Below are positions 9,356-19,239 of a DNA stretch of 64,000 nucleotides, piece after piece. The notes below the pieces were generated by a model. The model did not search any database, was not told the DNA's origin, and was given only the letters and a program-made list of their open reading frames with translations. The position numbers and the translations under genes were made by a program. The stretch comes from Rothia aeria (GTDB lineage: Bacteria; Actinomycetota; Actinomycetes; Actinomycetales; Micrococcaceae): positions 2,524,681 to 2,588,680 of the forward strand of contig AP017895.1 in NCBI GenBank assembly GCA_002355935.1, read 5' to 3'. Each line of letters begins with the position of its first letter. Positions within the stretch are counted from its first letter, which is position 1.

Positions 9356-9437
9356 GGGTTTTCTCAAATTTTTCGGTTGCGGCAGGTGCTTCTTTATCGT
9401 ACCTGCAGAAGCACCAGCCCTCAGCGATTTCCTCTGT

Positions 9438-10184
9438 TTATAGTCCGTACATTGTTTTCATGGCAGCCCATATGATGCCGGGCTGCTCACTGATAGCCTC
9501 ATGGCTGGCGAACGGCACATTCATCAGGTGCGCCTCGGGCAGGTGCTCACGCAGTTCCGCCAGCTCTTGTAGAGAAAACAGAAAATCGTTCTCCCCACGC
9601 GCGGCCAGCACAGGCACCTTAATCGCGGAAACATGCTCGTTCAGGTATCCTGTCTCCGTGGTGTCCAGCCACCGGTGACGCAGATCGTCTACAAGTGTCT
9701 CAAGGTGAGGGCGCGGATTCAGCCTCTCGTAGGATGCGACCCTGTCAGCCATGCGCTCACGGAAAAGTGCGGGCGACAGGTTCTCAAACATCTCCCGTAC
9801 GGAGGCATCCTGTACACCACTCCACGACGAACCAACAGTCACTACCGAAAGCACTCGTGTATCCTCAGCCGCTAGCCGGTAAGCCGCCGTGCCGCCATCG
9901 CTGAAACCAAAGACATGGTATTCCCGCAGCCCGGTAACCTGCACAATATGACGCGCGTCTTCGGCAAGCTGCGCGTAGGTGAGTTCAGCCGTGCCGCGGG
10001 TGGAACGCCCGTGACCGCGTGCGTCGGTTTCAACCACAAAAAAGTGCTGCTGCAGCTCAGGCAGGATAGCAGCGAAATCCTCTGCTGACCCGAACCCACC
10101 GTGCAGAAGCAGCATGGCCGGGTTTTCAGGCTCACCGCTTAGACGGTAGAACAAATCAGCGTCTTGATAGTGCGTGGTGGGCAT
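9438..10184 (-). CDS. Alpha/beta hydrolase
   Basis: 248 aa. Catalytic features are clear: the oxyanion HGGFGS near residue 28, nucleophile elbow GFSDGG (Ser near residue 93), acid in ARGENDF, and His in FASHEA near the C-terminus. The ARGHGRS motif matches haloperoxidase/esterase-like members. There is no signal peptide. The start has GAGGAG about 7 nt upstream. The substrate is unknown. Confidence 0.88.
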   Translation of the reverse strand: MPTTHYQDADLFYRLSGEPENPAMLLLHGGFGSAEDFAAILPELQQHFFVVETDARGHGRSTRGTAELTYAQLAEDARHIVQVTGLREYHVFGFSDGGTAAYRLAAEDTRVLSVVTVGSSWSGVQDASVREMFENLSPALFRERMADRVASYERLNPRPHLETLVDDLRHRWLDTTETGYLNEHVSAIKVPVLAARGENDFLFSLQELAELREHLPEAHLMNVPFASHEAISEQPGIIWAAMKTMYGL

Positions 10185-10199
10185 GTGCTTCTCCTCAAG

Positions 10200-10640
10200 T
10201 TATAAGACGTCTGCCCAGTCCACCTGGGACAGGGCCTCGTGACGTTTGCGGAACGTGTACTTCAGAATGGGCACACCAATGAGCCTGTCGATTAGGGCAC
10301 CTAACCCTGTTGTGAATTCGATGGTGTCTGTCATGCAGGTGCCGCCTGCTGAAGGCTCAAAGCGGTGTGTGTGACGGAATGTCCGGTAGGGGCCTTTACG
10401 CATAGTATCGGTGAACAGTGCTCCCCACTCATGCTTTTCCACCTCTGCACGGTGCCGCAGCCACAGGCCGCACACCCGGTACCTGAAATCTAGAATGTCG
10501 CCCAGCTGCCAGTGGTCAGTGCCGGTAAGCCAGCGGACGGGGAAGGGGAACTGCTGGCAGAACCCGGTTTGTGAGGTGCAGTACCGGAACACCTGATTGG
10601 GTGGAGCGTTCACCAGCACCTGGCGCGTGTACACCGCCAT
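10200..10640 (-). CDS. SRPBCC (START-like) family protein
   Basis: 146 aa. The pattern is that of small ligand-binding SRPBCC proteins: VNAPPNQVFRYCTS at the N-terminus, a Trp- and Tyr-rich middle (GDILDFRYRVCGLWLRHRAE), YRTFRHTHRFEP, and a C-terminal long helix ending RHEALSQ. Start chosen at ATG 10640 with AAGGG about 10 nt upstream, rather than 33 nt upstream. It lies 16 nt downstream of the hydrolase gene on the same strand, so they may be co-transcribed. Binding partner unknown. Confidence 0.75.
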   Translation of the reverse strand: MAVYTRQVLVNAPPNQVFRYCTSQTGFCQQFPFPVRWLTGTDHWQLGDILDFRYRVCGLWLRHRAEVEKHEWGALFTDTMRKGPYRTFRHTHRFEPSAGGTCMTDTIEFTTGLGALIDRLIGVPILKYTFRKRHEALSQVDWADVL

Positions 10641-10896
10641 ACTAATAGCCCTTCTACGACTGGTTGTATGCACAAGGTTAAGACGGCGGCGGCAGGCATC
10701 AGATGCTTTACCCGCACCAGCTTTTCGAGTCTTAACACCAGTGTTCTCAACCTACCACGGTGTCCCCGGTTTCTCTACTGTTCTCCTGTGCCAAAACCAG
10801 CCCACATGTGCCGCAGTACAACCGTGCAGAAGACGCCCCGGGCGTTTAGGTGGTCAACCAGACGGGGTGGGCTTCCGCCCGCGTGCTCATGGCTTG

Positions 10897-11333
10897 TCAT
10901 ATTTCTTCTGAGCCGGAAATATCCTCAAAACCAATAATTTTGCTATCACAAAAGTTAATGAGTATGCCGTACGGCTCGGCAATAGGTAGCGGGCTTTCCC
11001 TAAAAACAATAGACCAGCTGCTGCCCTCATAGAACATAAATTCCGGCAGCGAAAGAAGCGGCCCGTCGGGTGCACGATCACCCTCAGAGACCCTAATGCG
11101 CCCGGGTTTTCAGCCAGGATGTTCTGTAGCAATAGTTCGGCGTCCTGCCGGTACGCAGATGCACGGTTCATTCTGTGGGCAACAAACACAAAATCAGCAT
11201 CGTGATAGTCGGCAGGGTCACTTAGCTGAATGGAGAACGGCATATGTTTAAAGATGCCGTGCAGAAAATACTCCCCTGTCTCACCGGCAGCTGTCACCTG
11301 CATACCCGTAAAGCCAGCAGCATACACATCCAT
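10897..11333 (-). CDS. Hypothetical protein (frameshifted as read)
   Basis: I do not recognise this family. The first half reads MDVYAAGFTGMQVTAAG and continues to LLLQNILAENPG. The frame then changes near 11101-11106 (GGG run), and a one-base addition continues as RIRVSEGDRAPDGPLLSLPE and ends in FEDISGSEEI. The second half reads as good protein in that frame and poorly in the original one. Merged length is 145 aa. A start upstream at TTG 11369 is also possible; GGAGG precedes the ATG at 11333. It is a soluble protein with no motif I can name. Confidence 0.5.
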
Positions 11334-11375
11334 GCGGTGACCCGCCCTCCAATCACCAGGTGTACTCAATGCCCG

Positions 11376-12174
11376 CTACCCCCACAGGAACTGCAGGGCG
11401 CCCAGCCACCACGACACCCCATACGCGAGCGCAACAATCACCACTGAGGCCACCACCAGGTACGCATCCCGACGCGAATAGGCGGGCACACGCGCCCACG
11501 ACCGCGCCCCCGCACCGAACCCGCGCGCCTCCATGGTGACCGCCAGGCGTGAGCCGCGCCTAATAGCCTGCACCATCAGCGCGAACATCTGCCCCGCACC
11601 GGTGCGCAGCCGCCCCCACGGGCCCTGCCCCGCGCCCAGCCCGCGGGCACGCCGCGCCTGCCCCAGCGTATTCCACTCCCCAAATAGGATTCCCACCAGG
11701 CGCAGCGCCGCCAGCGCGGCCAGCACAAACCGTGCCGGGAGCCGGAAGGTCTGCGCCAGCGAATCCCCAGGTCTGTGGGGTCGGTTGAGAGCACGAACGC
11801 GAACGTGGGCAGCACCATCGCCAGGGAGCGGAGCATCATTGAGACGGCGGCAGCCAACGAACCCTGCGTAATACTATTCACCCCGAAGTCGAGGATCACG
11901 GGGCCGGTCTTATTCACCAGGATCGCCACACTCCAGCCGGTGCTGGCCACCGCCACCAGGATGGGCCAGGCGCGGGCCAGCAGGTTGACCGGGCGGAAAC
12001 CCACCACCGTGAACCCCACCAGTTCGAGGACGAGCATGACGGTGGCGCTCACCGGGTCTTTAATGAGGATCGCCGCCAGGATAAGCACCACGGTGACCAC
12101 GCATTTCACCCCCGCGTTCAGCCCGCCAAACCAGCTGTTCCGTTCGGCGCTTGGCCCGAAAAATCCGTGTTCAT
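11376..12174 (-). CDS. ykoC: ECF transporter transmembrane (T) component, YkoC-like (frameshifted as read)
   Basis: Energy-coupling transmembrane protein of a thiamine-precursor importer. Hydrophobic segments run from VVTVVLILAAILI onward, and the cytoplasmic coupling helices include the RGLGAGQGPWGR and ARGFGAG regions, matching the A-R-G-x-G coupling motifs of T components. Two one-base losses are needed to rebuild it: near 12159-12163 (five A on the plus strand), which joins MNTDF to FGPSAERNSW, and near 11765-11768 (four C), which joins STDPTDLG to DSLAQTFRLPARFVL. The merged protein is 266 aa. Its ATG at 12174 overlaps the ykoD stop as ATGA and is preceded by GGAAGGA. Confidence 0.82.
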
Positions 12175-13801
12175 GCGCGGTTTCCTTCCTGAGCATCCCG
12201 GGCGGGCGCATCAAGGGTGATGCTCCGCCCACCCAGGGCCGCCGTGAACTCCATATCGTGGGTGATAGACAGCACCGCCGTCCCTTCGGCCAGCAGCCCG
12301 CGAATAATGCGCACCAGCTCACCCCAAGTGTGGGCGTCCTGCCCGAACGTGGGCTCATCCAGGATGAGCACGCGGGGCGCGGTCGCCAGCGCCGAGGCCA
12401 CCGACAGGCGGCGTTTCTCCCCACCGGAAAGAGTGAACGGGTTAGCACCCAGCAGCCCGCTAAGGCGCAGCCGCTCAGCCAGGGACTCGGTGGCGGCAGC
12501 AAGCGCGCCCTCATCCACGGGCTCACGGCGTAAAGCGGCTAGGCGGCGCGGGCCCAGCTGCAGCTCCTCACGCACGGTGCCGCGCACGAACTGGTACTCG
12601 GGTTCCTGAAACACGTACCCGATTCGCCCAAGCAGCTGCGCCGGGTTCCATGAGGGCACATCCCAGCTGGCGGGGTGCGCCTCGTGGGCGAGGTTTTGCA
12701 GCGCCGGATGCGCACACAGGGTGCCGTCGGCGGCGTAGAGCAGCCCGGCCAGGGTGAGGGCAAGCGTTGATTTTCCTACACCGTTTGGGCCCAGGATACT
12801 CAGGTGCTCCCCTGCCTGATGCTCAGGTTCACCCCGCCGCGCAGGGTGGGCATGCTGATGCGCACGGGTGCGGCATCCGGCATGGTTTTGAGCTGTTTAC
12901 GGCGGGCACGCAGCTGTTTTTTGGTGGGGTATTCCCGCGTGATAGCAAGGTTTTCGGCGGAGAGCAGCTCGGCTTTTGGCGCCGTTGGGGTGCCGGGTGT
13001 TTCGGGTACGTAGCCGGGCACCCACACGCCGTCGGCGATGAGGGTTTCGCGGGCCTCATCAAGCACCTGCTCGGGCGGGCCGTCGTGGGTGATGCCTCCG
13101 CCGGAGCCGAGCACGATCACGCGGTCCATGTGCTGCGCCCACACGCTCACCCGGTGCTCCACCACGATGAGGGTGGCCCCGGTGTGCGCGGCCGCCCGCA
13201 CCACGGCCTCACGCACCTGCTGCACCCCCTGCGGGTCGAGGTTGGCGGTGGGTTCATCCAGCAGGATGGCGCGCGGGTGCATCGCCAGGATCCCGGCAAG
13301 CCCCAGGCGCTGTTTCTGCCCGCCGGAGAGGGCGCTGGTGGGGTGGTCCAGGCTCAGGTGCTCCAGGTTCACGGCGCTCAGGGCTTGGCTGACGCGCTCC
13401 CAGATTTCTTCGCGCGGAATGCACAGGTTTTCGGGGCCGAAGGCCACATCGTCGCCCACGCGGGCCAGCACCACCGACGACTCCGGGTCTTGCTGCATGA
13501 GCCCCACTATTCCGCGCGCATCGGCGGGTGTGTGCCCGTCGATGCGTGCGGTACCGAGCTGGCTGTGCCCGTCATCATCGTGAATAACCCCCGCTAGGGC
13601 GTGCAGCAGGGTGGATTTCCCGGCGCCGGAGGGCCCCAGCAGCAGCACTTTCTGGCCGGGTTCGATGCTCAGGGTAATCCCCGAAAACGCGGGTTTTTCA
13701 CGGCCGGGGTGGTGCCACCCGAACCCGTCCAGTTCGATGCGTGCCCCCGCTGAGCCTGCTGGTTCTGCGGTGCGGTGCTGCCCCACGGTGGTGGTGTTCA
13801 C
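12171..13801 (-). CDS. ykoD: ECF transporter ATPase with two ABC domains, YkoD-like (frameshifted as read)
   Basis: Duplicated ABC ATPase that drives ykoE/ykoC. First domain: Walker A GPSGAGKST, signature LSGGQKQR, Walker B ILLDEP, switch VVEHR. Second domain: Walker A GPNGVGKST, signature LSGGEKRR, Walker B LILDEP, switch SITHD. As read, the protein stops after LSIRQGST; adding one G at 12809-12812 (four-base run) gives RQGEHLSILGPNGVGKS and a 543-aa two-domain ATPase. Translation is coupled to ykoC by ATGA. It starts 30 nt after ykoE. Confidence 0.9.
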
Positions 13802-13831
13802 GGTGTGCCTTTCTCCTGCGATAGTGAGGTG

Positions 13832-14431
13832 TTACGCCTGCACGGTGCGGGCTTGCGCCCCCGAGGCGAGGGAGGCGAGCACACCGGTTTTCGCGAGCGC
13901 CTTAGTGAGCGCCCACGAGCCGATACCGGACATTACCAGCCCCGAGAGCACGGAGCACACGATGTAGATTGCGGCTTTGATGGGGTCCATATCCGGGTAG
14001 TAGATGAGGATTTCGTTGCCGCCCATGAACAGCCCCGCAAGCGCACCGGCGAATACCGCCACCGGCAGGTTCCAGCGCCGGTATGCGAACACGGCAAAGG
14101 CGATTTCGGCGCCCACACCCTGGATGAGGCCCGCCAGCAGAATCTCACCGCTGAAAGCGCCCCCGGTCAGGAGCACTGAGATAATGGCGGCCACCACCTC
14201 ACAGTACAGTGCGGCGCCGGGTTTGCGGATCAGGTACCCACCGAGCACCCCGGCGAGCAGCCAGGCACCGCCAATGAGGGGCTGGTATTCGGGGACGGCC
14301 GCGAAAATGGTTTTAGCGGCCGGGCTCACCCCAATATCCCACACCCAGAACACTACGGCGCAGGCTACCGCCACGACCGATACGATCACGATTTCGTTCA
14401 CACGCCATGTGAGGCGAGATTTATGTGACAT
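13832..14431 (-). CDS. ykoE: ECF transporter substrate-binding (S) component, YkoE family
   Basis: 199 aa and five or six hydrophobic helices, with the YkoE-type pattern: AAKTIFAAVPEYQPLIGGAW, GGYLIRKPGAALYCEVVAA, GLIQGVGAEIAFA and GNEILIYYPDMDP. YkoE members are thiamine or hydroxymethylpyrimidine (HMP) binding subunits. It is first in the ykoEDC operon and follows a TPP riboswitch, so it imports the precursor when thiamine diphosphate is low. The start has GGGAGGAAAA immediately upstream. Confidence 0.93.
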   Translation of the reverse strand: MSHKSRLTWRVNEIVIVSVVAVACAVVFWVWDIGVSPAAKTIFAAVPEYQPLIGGAWLLAGVLGGYLIRKPGAALYCEVVAAIISVLLTGGAFSGEILLAGLIQGVGAEIAFAVFAYRRWNLPVAVFAGALAGLFMGGNEILIYYPDMDPIKAAIYIVCSVLSGLVMSGIGSWALTKALAKTGVLASLASGAQARTVQA

Positions 14432-14503
14432 TTTTCCTCCCGTCGTTGGAAGGGGGACAGCCTCGCCCCGTGTATGTGGGCGGGGTTATCGAGAATAGTC
14501 GAC

Positions 14504-14580
14504 TCCCTACACCGGTACTAACCGGATCAGGTTCGAGGGTCTGCGTAGCACTCTCAGCGCCGTAGGGCGCTCCCCTGTCG
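14504..14580 (-). promoter_or_regulatory. TPP riboswitch (THI box)
   Basis: Read on the minus strand, the segment has the conserved THI elements in order: CTGAGAGTG, then ACCCTCGAACCTGATC, then CGGTTAGTACCGGTGTAGGGA. The 5' GGGAGC and 3' GTAGGGAGTC pair in part. It lies 72 nt before ykoE, and the ykoE ribosome site is downstream of it. Binding of thiamine diphosphate is expected to reduce expression of the ykoEDC importer. Confidence 0.95.
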
Positions 14581-14613
14581 TTAATGCCCGGGTACCGCCC
14601 GGGGTCCATACAT

Positions 14614-14643
14614 ATTCTACATACAGGTGAAGGCTTTGGTGAA
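14614..14643 (-). promoter_or_regulatory. Promoter for TPP riboswitch-ykoEDC
   Basis: Minus strand: -35 TTCACC (14638-14643), 18-bp spacer, -10 TAGAAT (14614-14619), ahead of the riboswitch. The -10 is 5/6 and the -35 4/6 of consensus. The position fits transcription through the THI box. Confidence 0.6.
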
Positions 14644-14825
14644 TCCCGCTCAAAGACCGTGTTCTGCCCAAAGAATAGCGGGTAATAGGCGTGAAGCTGC
14701 CCGAAAGTGGCTTTTGATGTGGCGGGGCGGGTATCACACCCTGAAAAATCCGCGCCGGGTGCGCGTAACCTCGTAAAAGCATATACGCTAGAGGGTAGGG
14801 TATTTCTATCGAATGGAGAAACTAT

Positions 14826-15065
14826 ATGAACCCCGTCGCCAAAATCGCCATCACCGGTGTGAACCTCGCCGCGTCCGCTCTCGTAGGCAAGGGCCTGAGC
14901 TATGTGTGGAAGGGTGTTACTGGCAATGAACCGCCGACTATCGCCCCCGAATCTGAAGACACCGTGCGCAACGTTATTATTTGGGCGGTGCTCACCTCGG
15001 TGGTGGGTACGCTGGTGAGCATTGGTATTGCCCGCGCCCAGCGTCGCTTCCTGCCCACCCGGTAG
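14826..15065 (+). CDS. DUF4235 family small membrane protein
   Basis: 79 aa with two hydrophobic segments: INLAASALVGKGLSYVWKGV-like at residues 10-30 and VIIWAVLTSVVGTLVSIGIA at 50-69, with a basic end (RAQRRF). The spacing (Val/Gly helix, short soluble loop with GNEPP, second helix) fits the DUF4235 family, common in Actinobacteria. Start supported by GGAGAAAC. The gene is divergent from the ykoE operon and stands alone; its role is not known. Confidence 0.75.
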   Translation: MNPVAKIAITGVNLAASALVGKGLSYVWKGVTGNEPPTIAPESEDTVRNVIIWAVLTSVVGTLVSIGIARAQRRFLPTR

Positions 15066-15216
15066 CGCGTACCGTACCGCACACCACCCGCTGATGCGGG
15101 TATTTTGAGGGGATGCGCGGGTTCGCCGCACCGGCCCGCGTGTCCTTCACTTTTTCACACAAAACATCCCCGCGGAATGCGCACGGTCGCGCCCGCCTGA
15201 CAGCTTTTCAAAGAAC

Positions 15217-16632
15217 ATGGCTACTACACCTGACCACAGCACCAGCCGCCGTTCGGTGGCCTCATGGGTGCTTTGGGACGTCGGATCGTCAAGTTTCGAC
15301 ACCATCATGACCACCTTCATTTTCACGGTCTACCTCACCAGCGCATACTTCGGGTCTAAGGAGGGCACCTCTGCGGCGCTGTCGCTGGGGCTGACCATTG
15401 CGGGGTTTTTCATCGCCCTGTTGGCGCCAGTCACCGGCCAGCGTGCCGATAAAACGGGTAAGGGCATCTTCTGGCTGGGTGTGAACACGCTGTCGCTGGT
15501 GACGTTGACGGCGCTGTGCTTTTTCGTTGCGCCCTCCCCAGCGTACCTGTGGCTGGGGGTGAGCCTGGTGTCGGCGGCAAGCGTGTTCAGTGAGTTCGCG
15601 TTCGTGAACTACAACGCTGTGCTTCCACGGGTTTCAACCCCGAATAATATCGGCAAAATCTCGGGTCTTGGCTGGTCGGCCGGATACCTGGGCGGGGTGC
15701 TGGCGCTGGGTGTGGTGCTGTGGGGGTTCGTGCTTGAACCGAATGGGCTGCGGCTCAGCACCGACGATGCGTTCAATATCCGTGCTGTCGCCCTGTTCTC
15801 GGCGTTCTGGTGCCTGGTGTTCTGCCTTCCACTGCTGGTACGGATGCGGCGCCGGGAGCGGTTCCTGCCGGAGGTGCTGCCCGTGCGTGAGCTGAAGTTC
15901 TTAGAACGCGGTTTTACACGGCTTTCCCCGGCCCGCCAGGGCGGGCTGTTCGCCTCGTACCGGGAGCTGTGGCGCACCATTGTGCGGCTGCAGAAAAGCG
16001 CCCCGCAGACCCTGTACTTTCTGCTGGCAAGCGCGGTGTTTCGTGACGGGCTGACCGGCATTTTCACGTTCGGCGGTATCCTGGCGGCGGGCACGTTCGG
16101 TTTCACCACATCTGATGTGATTATTTTCGGTATTGCCGGTAACGCCGTGGCCGCTATTGGCGCGGTCCTTGGCGGGTACCTGGACGACTACCTGGGGCCG
16201 AAGAAAATTATTGTGTTCTCGCTGGTGGGTATTCTGCTGGCCGCCACCCCGCTGCTGCTGTTCCCGTACCCGGGCACGTTCTGGGTGTGCGCACTGGTGC
16301 TGTGCCTGTTTGTGGGCCCGGCGCAGTCGGCGTCCCGCACGTTCCTGGCGCGTATTGCCGACCCGGGCACGGAGGGTGAACTGTTCGGCTTGTACTCCAC
16401 AACCGGGCGGGCCACAAGCTTCTTAGCCCCCATGCTGTTCGGTGTTTTCGTGGTGATTTTCAACGCCCAGGTGTGGGGCATCTTGGGGATTATGATCGTG
16501 ATTCTGGCCGGGCTGCTCATGCTCCTGCCGCTGGAATCGCCGGAGGCGCTGCGGCAGCGTAAAGCCCGCCGGCTGGAGAAGAAACAGGTGAAGCGGGAGA
16601 GGAAAGAGCACAAGGCCGCCCACCGGCGGTAA
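15217..16632 (+). CDS. MFS transporter, UMF1/Atg22-like
   Basis: 471 aa and twelve predicted hydrophobic helices. VASWVLWDVGSSSFDTIMTT at the N-terminus, FSEFAFVNYNAVLP, NNIGKISGLGWSAGYLGGVL and GPAQSASRTFLARIAD are features of the UMF1 (Atg22-like) branch of the MFS. The C-terminus is strongly basic (RKARRLEKK). Substrate not assignable. It ends before a strong shared terminator that also serves the convergent gene. Confidence 0.85.
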   Translation: MATTPDHSTSRRSVASWVLWDVGSSSFDTIMTTFIFTVYLTSAYFGSKEGTSAALSLGLTIAGFFIALLAPVTGQRADKTGKGIFWLGVNTLSLVTLTALCFFVAPSPAYLWLGVSLVSAASVFSEFAFVNYNAVLPRVSTPNNIGKISGLGWSAGYLGGVLALGVVLWGFVLEPNGLRLSTDDAFNIRAVALFSAFWCLVFCLPLLVRMRRRERFLPEVLPVRELKFLERGFTRLSPARQGGLFASYRELWRTIVRLQKSAPQTLYFLLASAVFRDGLTGIFTFGGILAAGTFGFTTSDVIIFGIAGNAVAAIGAVLGGYLDDYLGPKKIIVFSLVGILLAATPLLLFPYPGTFWVCALVLCLFVGPAQSASRTFLARIADPGTEGELFGLYSTTGRATSFLAPMLFGVFVVIFNAQVWGILGIMIVILAGLLMLLPLESPEALRQRKARRLEKKQVKRERKEHKAAHRR

Positions 16633-16650
16633 GGGGCAGCATACCGCAAC

Positions 16651-16693
16651 GCACCGGCCGCATCACAAAATAACTCTGTGATGCGGCCGGTGC
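16651..16693. terminator. Bidirectional terminator
   Basis: Perfect 17-bp inverted repeat with arms at 16651-16667 and 16677-16693 and a 9-nt loop, in a convergent intergenic region between the MFS gene and the HPr-kinase-like gene. Its position suggests that the minus-strand gene ends before 16695. Confidence 0.85.
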
Positions 16694-16722
16694 GTTTGTG
16701 CCTAGTCAGTCTGCGGACCAGC

Positions 16723-18074
16723 CTACTCGGTGGCCTCCGCGTTTTGAGTGGTACCCCTGCGGGAGTCCCATCGGCGTCTTCTGCGGTATCTTCTGCGGCG
16801 GTTTCGCTACCGGGAGCGCCCTCTTCAGAGGCGGCCGCATCCGGGTCGGCGGCATCCGGCTCAGCCGGTTCAGGGTCTGTGTACAGCGGGTCATCCACCG
16901 TGCGCACCGTCAAAATACCCGCCTCAGAAAGCTGCGTAATCACCGTATCGTACGCATCCCGCGGCAGACCCTCAAACAGTTCGCACAGCAGCTCATAGTG
17001 CTTCTCTGAAGAGATCTGCTGCTCAGCAGCGATCCAGCATTCGGCTGCGAACCCCGACAGCTCGTTCAGGGCCTCACCGCGGTGCAGCAGGAACGTCTCC
17101 TCCCCCACCAGGTACCCCTCACTACCGGGCGCACGGGCCACCGTCACAGTACCGTTAGCGAACACGTTCGGCAGGGCGTCTGCAGGCTCAAACGTCTGGT
17201 ACCCTTCAGCCTCACGCTCCGGCAGCCCCTCACCACTAAGCAACTGATACACCAGCGGCTCAGCCTGCTGCACCTCCGAATACACCAGACGCCACACACC
17301 GCCGCTTTCAATAATCACATCGGCGATGCTGCGCAGCCCCTCACGGGTGAACATCAGCCCCGAGGTCTGCTCACAGATCGTCATAAGCGCCTGCGCCAGC
17401 GGCACCGGCTCAATACGCGGGGAGGTCGGCTCATCACGGCGGTCAATGATCACCACACGCTCAAGACGGTAACTGTGATCATCCGCAGCAACCACGTTCA
17501 GCCCCAGCTCGGCGGGGTTCTGCTGCTCCTTCGGCTCGTCGGGGGCAACAATGACCGACAGCGGCTTCGGGTACGGCACCACGGCACCAGTGGTGCGCTC
17601 AATAATGGTGGTCTCATCCGTCAGGTACGCCAAACGCTGCCCCAAGTAGCGGGAGGCAGTGGTTTTACCGCTGCCGGATGCCCCCACCAAAGTAACGGCA
17701 CGCTTCGTGGCGGGGTCACCAATGGCGGCAGCATGCAGCAGCACCTTAGAACCACCCACCAGCTGCTGAATCATAGCGACCGTGAGCATGGACGTCATGG
17801 ACTGCAGCGCCTCAGCCTCACGGGTGACGTTCACCATCTGCATGGTCTCGAAACCGTTCATCAGCTGCGGGACCTCATCAAACAGGTTTCTGCTGCCATC
17901 ATGCGCCACGAGCATATGCGCCACGGAGCGGGTCGCCTCAACAGCCGCCTCAACGCTCTCATACAGCACCGGGTCGAGGGTAGCCCAAATCTGCTCCACC
18001 TTGCTCACGAACTGCTCGTCAGCGCCGGGACCAAACACCACCTTCAGTTGGGCGCCAGCGGGCCGCACAACCAT
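16723..18074 (-). CDS. HPr-kinase-like ATP-binding protein with PqqD-like C-terminus (frameshifted as read)
   Basis: The central region has a P-loop, LVGASGSGKTT, followed by DETTIIE, as in HPr kinase/phosphorylase-like folds. The region around EGYLVGEETFLLHRGEALNE through LFEGLPRDAYDTVITQLSEAGIL resembles a PqqD winged-helix domain (peptide recognition). The C-terminal 70 residues are acidic and low complexity. As read, the frame runs on antisense into the MFS gene. Adding one G at 16754-16757 gives an end GTTQNAEATE and a stop at 16723, just before the terminator, which is more sensible. Merged length about 450 aa. The start is uncertain (ATG 18074 or TTG 18086). HPr-kinase/PqqD combinations often modify or handle peptides, but no precursor peptide is nearby. 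Confidence 0.55.
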
Positions 18075-18129
18075 TGTAGGGAACAACAGTATTCTCTTTT
18101 CTCTTAGCCATCAGGACAATAAACCCCGG

Positions 18130-18729
18130 CTAATCTGCGGGATTCTCAGTAACGGGAATCTCGGTACGGTGAAAGTTCAAGTAGCTGCGCGAAGCCGTGG
18201 GCCCGCGCTGACCCTGGTAGCGGTTGCCGTAAGCGCCCGAACCGTAAGGGTGCTCAGTCTCGCTCGTGAGCCTGAAGAAGCACAACTGGCCCACTTTAGA
18301 ACCCGGCCACAGCATGACCGGCAGGGTCGCCATATTCGACAGTTCCAGGGTCACATGCCCCGAAAAGCCGGGGTCAATAAACCCGGCCGTGGAATGCGTC
18401 ATCAAACCCAAACGCCCCAGCGACGACTTCCCCTCAAGACGCGCCGCCACATCCGACGGCAAAGTCACCTTCTCATAGGTTGAGCCGAGAACGAACTCAC
18501 CCGGGTGCAGAATAAAAGGCTCATCGGGGGCAACCTCAACCAGGCGGGTGAGGTCTTCCTGCGGCTGCGACGGGTCAATGTACGGGTACTTATGGTTATC
18601 GAACAGCCTGAAAAAACGGTCGATGCGCACATCAACACTGGCTGGCTGAATCATCGAGTCGTCGAACGGGTTGAGCACGATGCGCCCGTCAGCAATTTCC
18701 TGTCGTATATCGCGGTCTGAGATAAGCAC
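18130..18729 (-). CDS. dcd: dCTP deaminase (actinobacterial type)
   Basis: 199 aa. The sequence has the Dcd core: [50 protein letters not shown] (catalytic Glu/Lys region), [19 protein letters not shown] and [10 protein letters not shown]. Actinobacterial members deaminate dCTP and also hydrolyse dUTP, giving dUMP for thymidylate synthesis. The start is a GTG at 18729; TATCCT lies 6 nt upstream, suggesting a leaderless message. It lies 55 nt downstream of no other gene and is upstream of the HPr-kinase-like gene on the same strand. Confidence 0.94.
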   Translation of the reverse strand: MLISDRDIRQEIADGRIVLNPFDDSMIQPASVDVRIDRFFRLFDNHKYPYIDPSQPQEDLTRLVEVAPDEPFILHPGEFVLGSTYEKVTLPSDVAARLEGKSSLGRLGLMTHSTAGFIDPGFSGHVTLELSNMATLPVMLWPGSKVGQLCFFRLTSETEHPYGSGAYGNRYQGQRGPTASRSYLNFHRTEIPVTENPAD

Positions 18730-18735
18730 TCTCTA

Positions 18736-18741
18736 AGGATA
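18736..18741 (-). promoter_or_regulatory. Likely -10 box of leaderless dcd transcript
   Basis: TATCCT on the minus strand, 6 nt before the dcd GTG. No clear Shine-Dalgarno and no convincing -35. Confidence 0.35.
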
Positions 18742-18928
18742 CCTAGTGTATCCCCTCCCGTGCGCACCGAAGCGCCGCAAATTTTAGGGCGTGCCGCACA
18801 ATTGCACCCGCATCGGTTCTGAACGACGCGGCGGCGGGGCACTACCGGGCGGGGTGATGAGGCACGCACCCGGCCGGTATGCGAAAAACCCAAACACACG
18901 CTACACTAGATATGTCCATTACGGATAC

Positions 18929-18999
18929 GCGGCTGTAGCTCAATGGTAGAGCGCACGCTTCCCAAGCCTGATACGCGGGTTCGATTCCCGTCAGCCGCT
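18929..18999 (+). tRNA. tRNA-Gly (anticodon CCC)
   Basis: 71 nt forming a full cloverleaf: acceptor GCGGCTG paired with CAGCCGC, D-arm AGCTC..GAGC, anticodon loop TTCCCAA (CCC reads GGG codons), T-arm GCGGG-TTCGATT-CCCGT, discriminator T. The CCA is not encoded. A C-C mismatch sits in the anticodon stem. A Rho-independent terminator follows at once. Two further copies of its 3' end lie downstream. Confidence 0.95.
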
Positions 19000-19239
19000 C
19001 TCATAAACCCCTAGCTTCTGTTAGGGGTTTTCGCATACCCAGCCTTGGACGGGAATCGCTTCCAGGCGCGGATTTGGTACCTCGCTCACTCGGAATCCGC
19101 ACCCTCCAGCCCGTCAGCCGCTCCACTTAGGTCTCCAACCGTTAGGCTGGAGACCTCTTTTTTAGGCTTTGGGGAATCGCTTACGCTAAAAAATCGCCCC
19201 ATAAAGGACGATTTTTTACCTCCAGCCCGTCAGCCGCTC
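18987..19239 (+). repeat. Three direct copies of tRNA-Gly 3' end (att-like)
   Basis: CCCGTCAGCCGCTC occurs at 18987-19000 (inside the tRNA), 19110-19123 and 19226-19239. The two downstream copies share the longer context CCTCCAGCCCGTCAGCCGCT. In addition, GACGGGAATCG at about 19048 is the exact inverted complement of part of the T-arm. A tRNA 3' end is a usual target of integrases, so these look like attachment-site scars. No integrase gene is within the window. Confidence 0.8.

Noticed and set aside
16188..16722. Long antisense extension of the HPr-kinase-like frame over the MFS gene
   Set aside because: It runs through the shared terminator and antisense to a well-supported MFS gene; one-base repair gives a stop at 16723.
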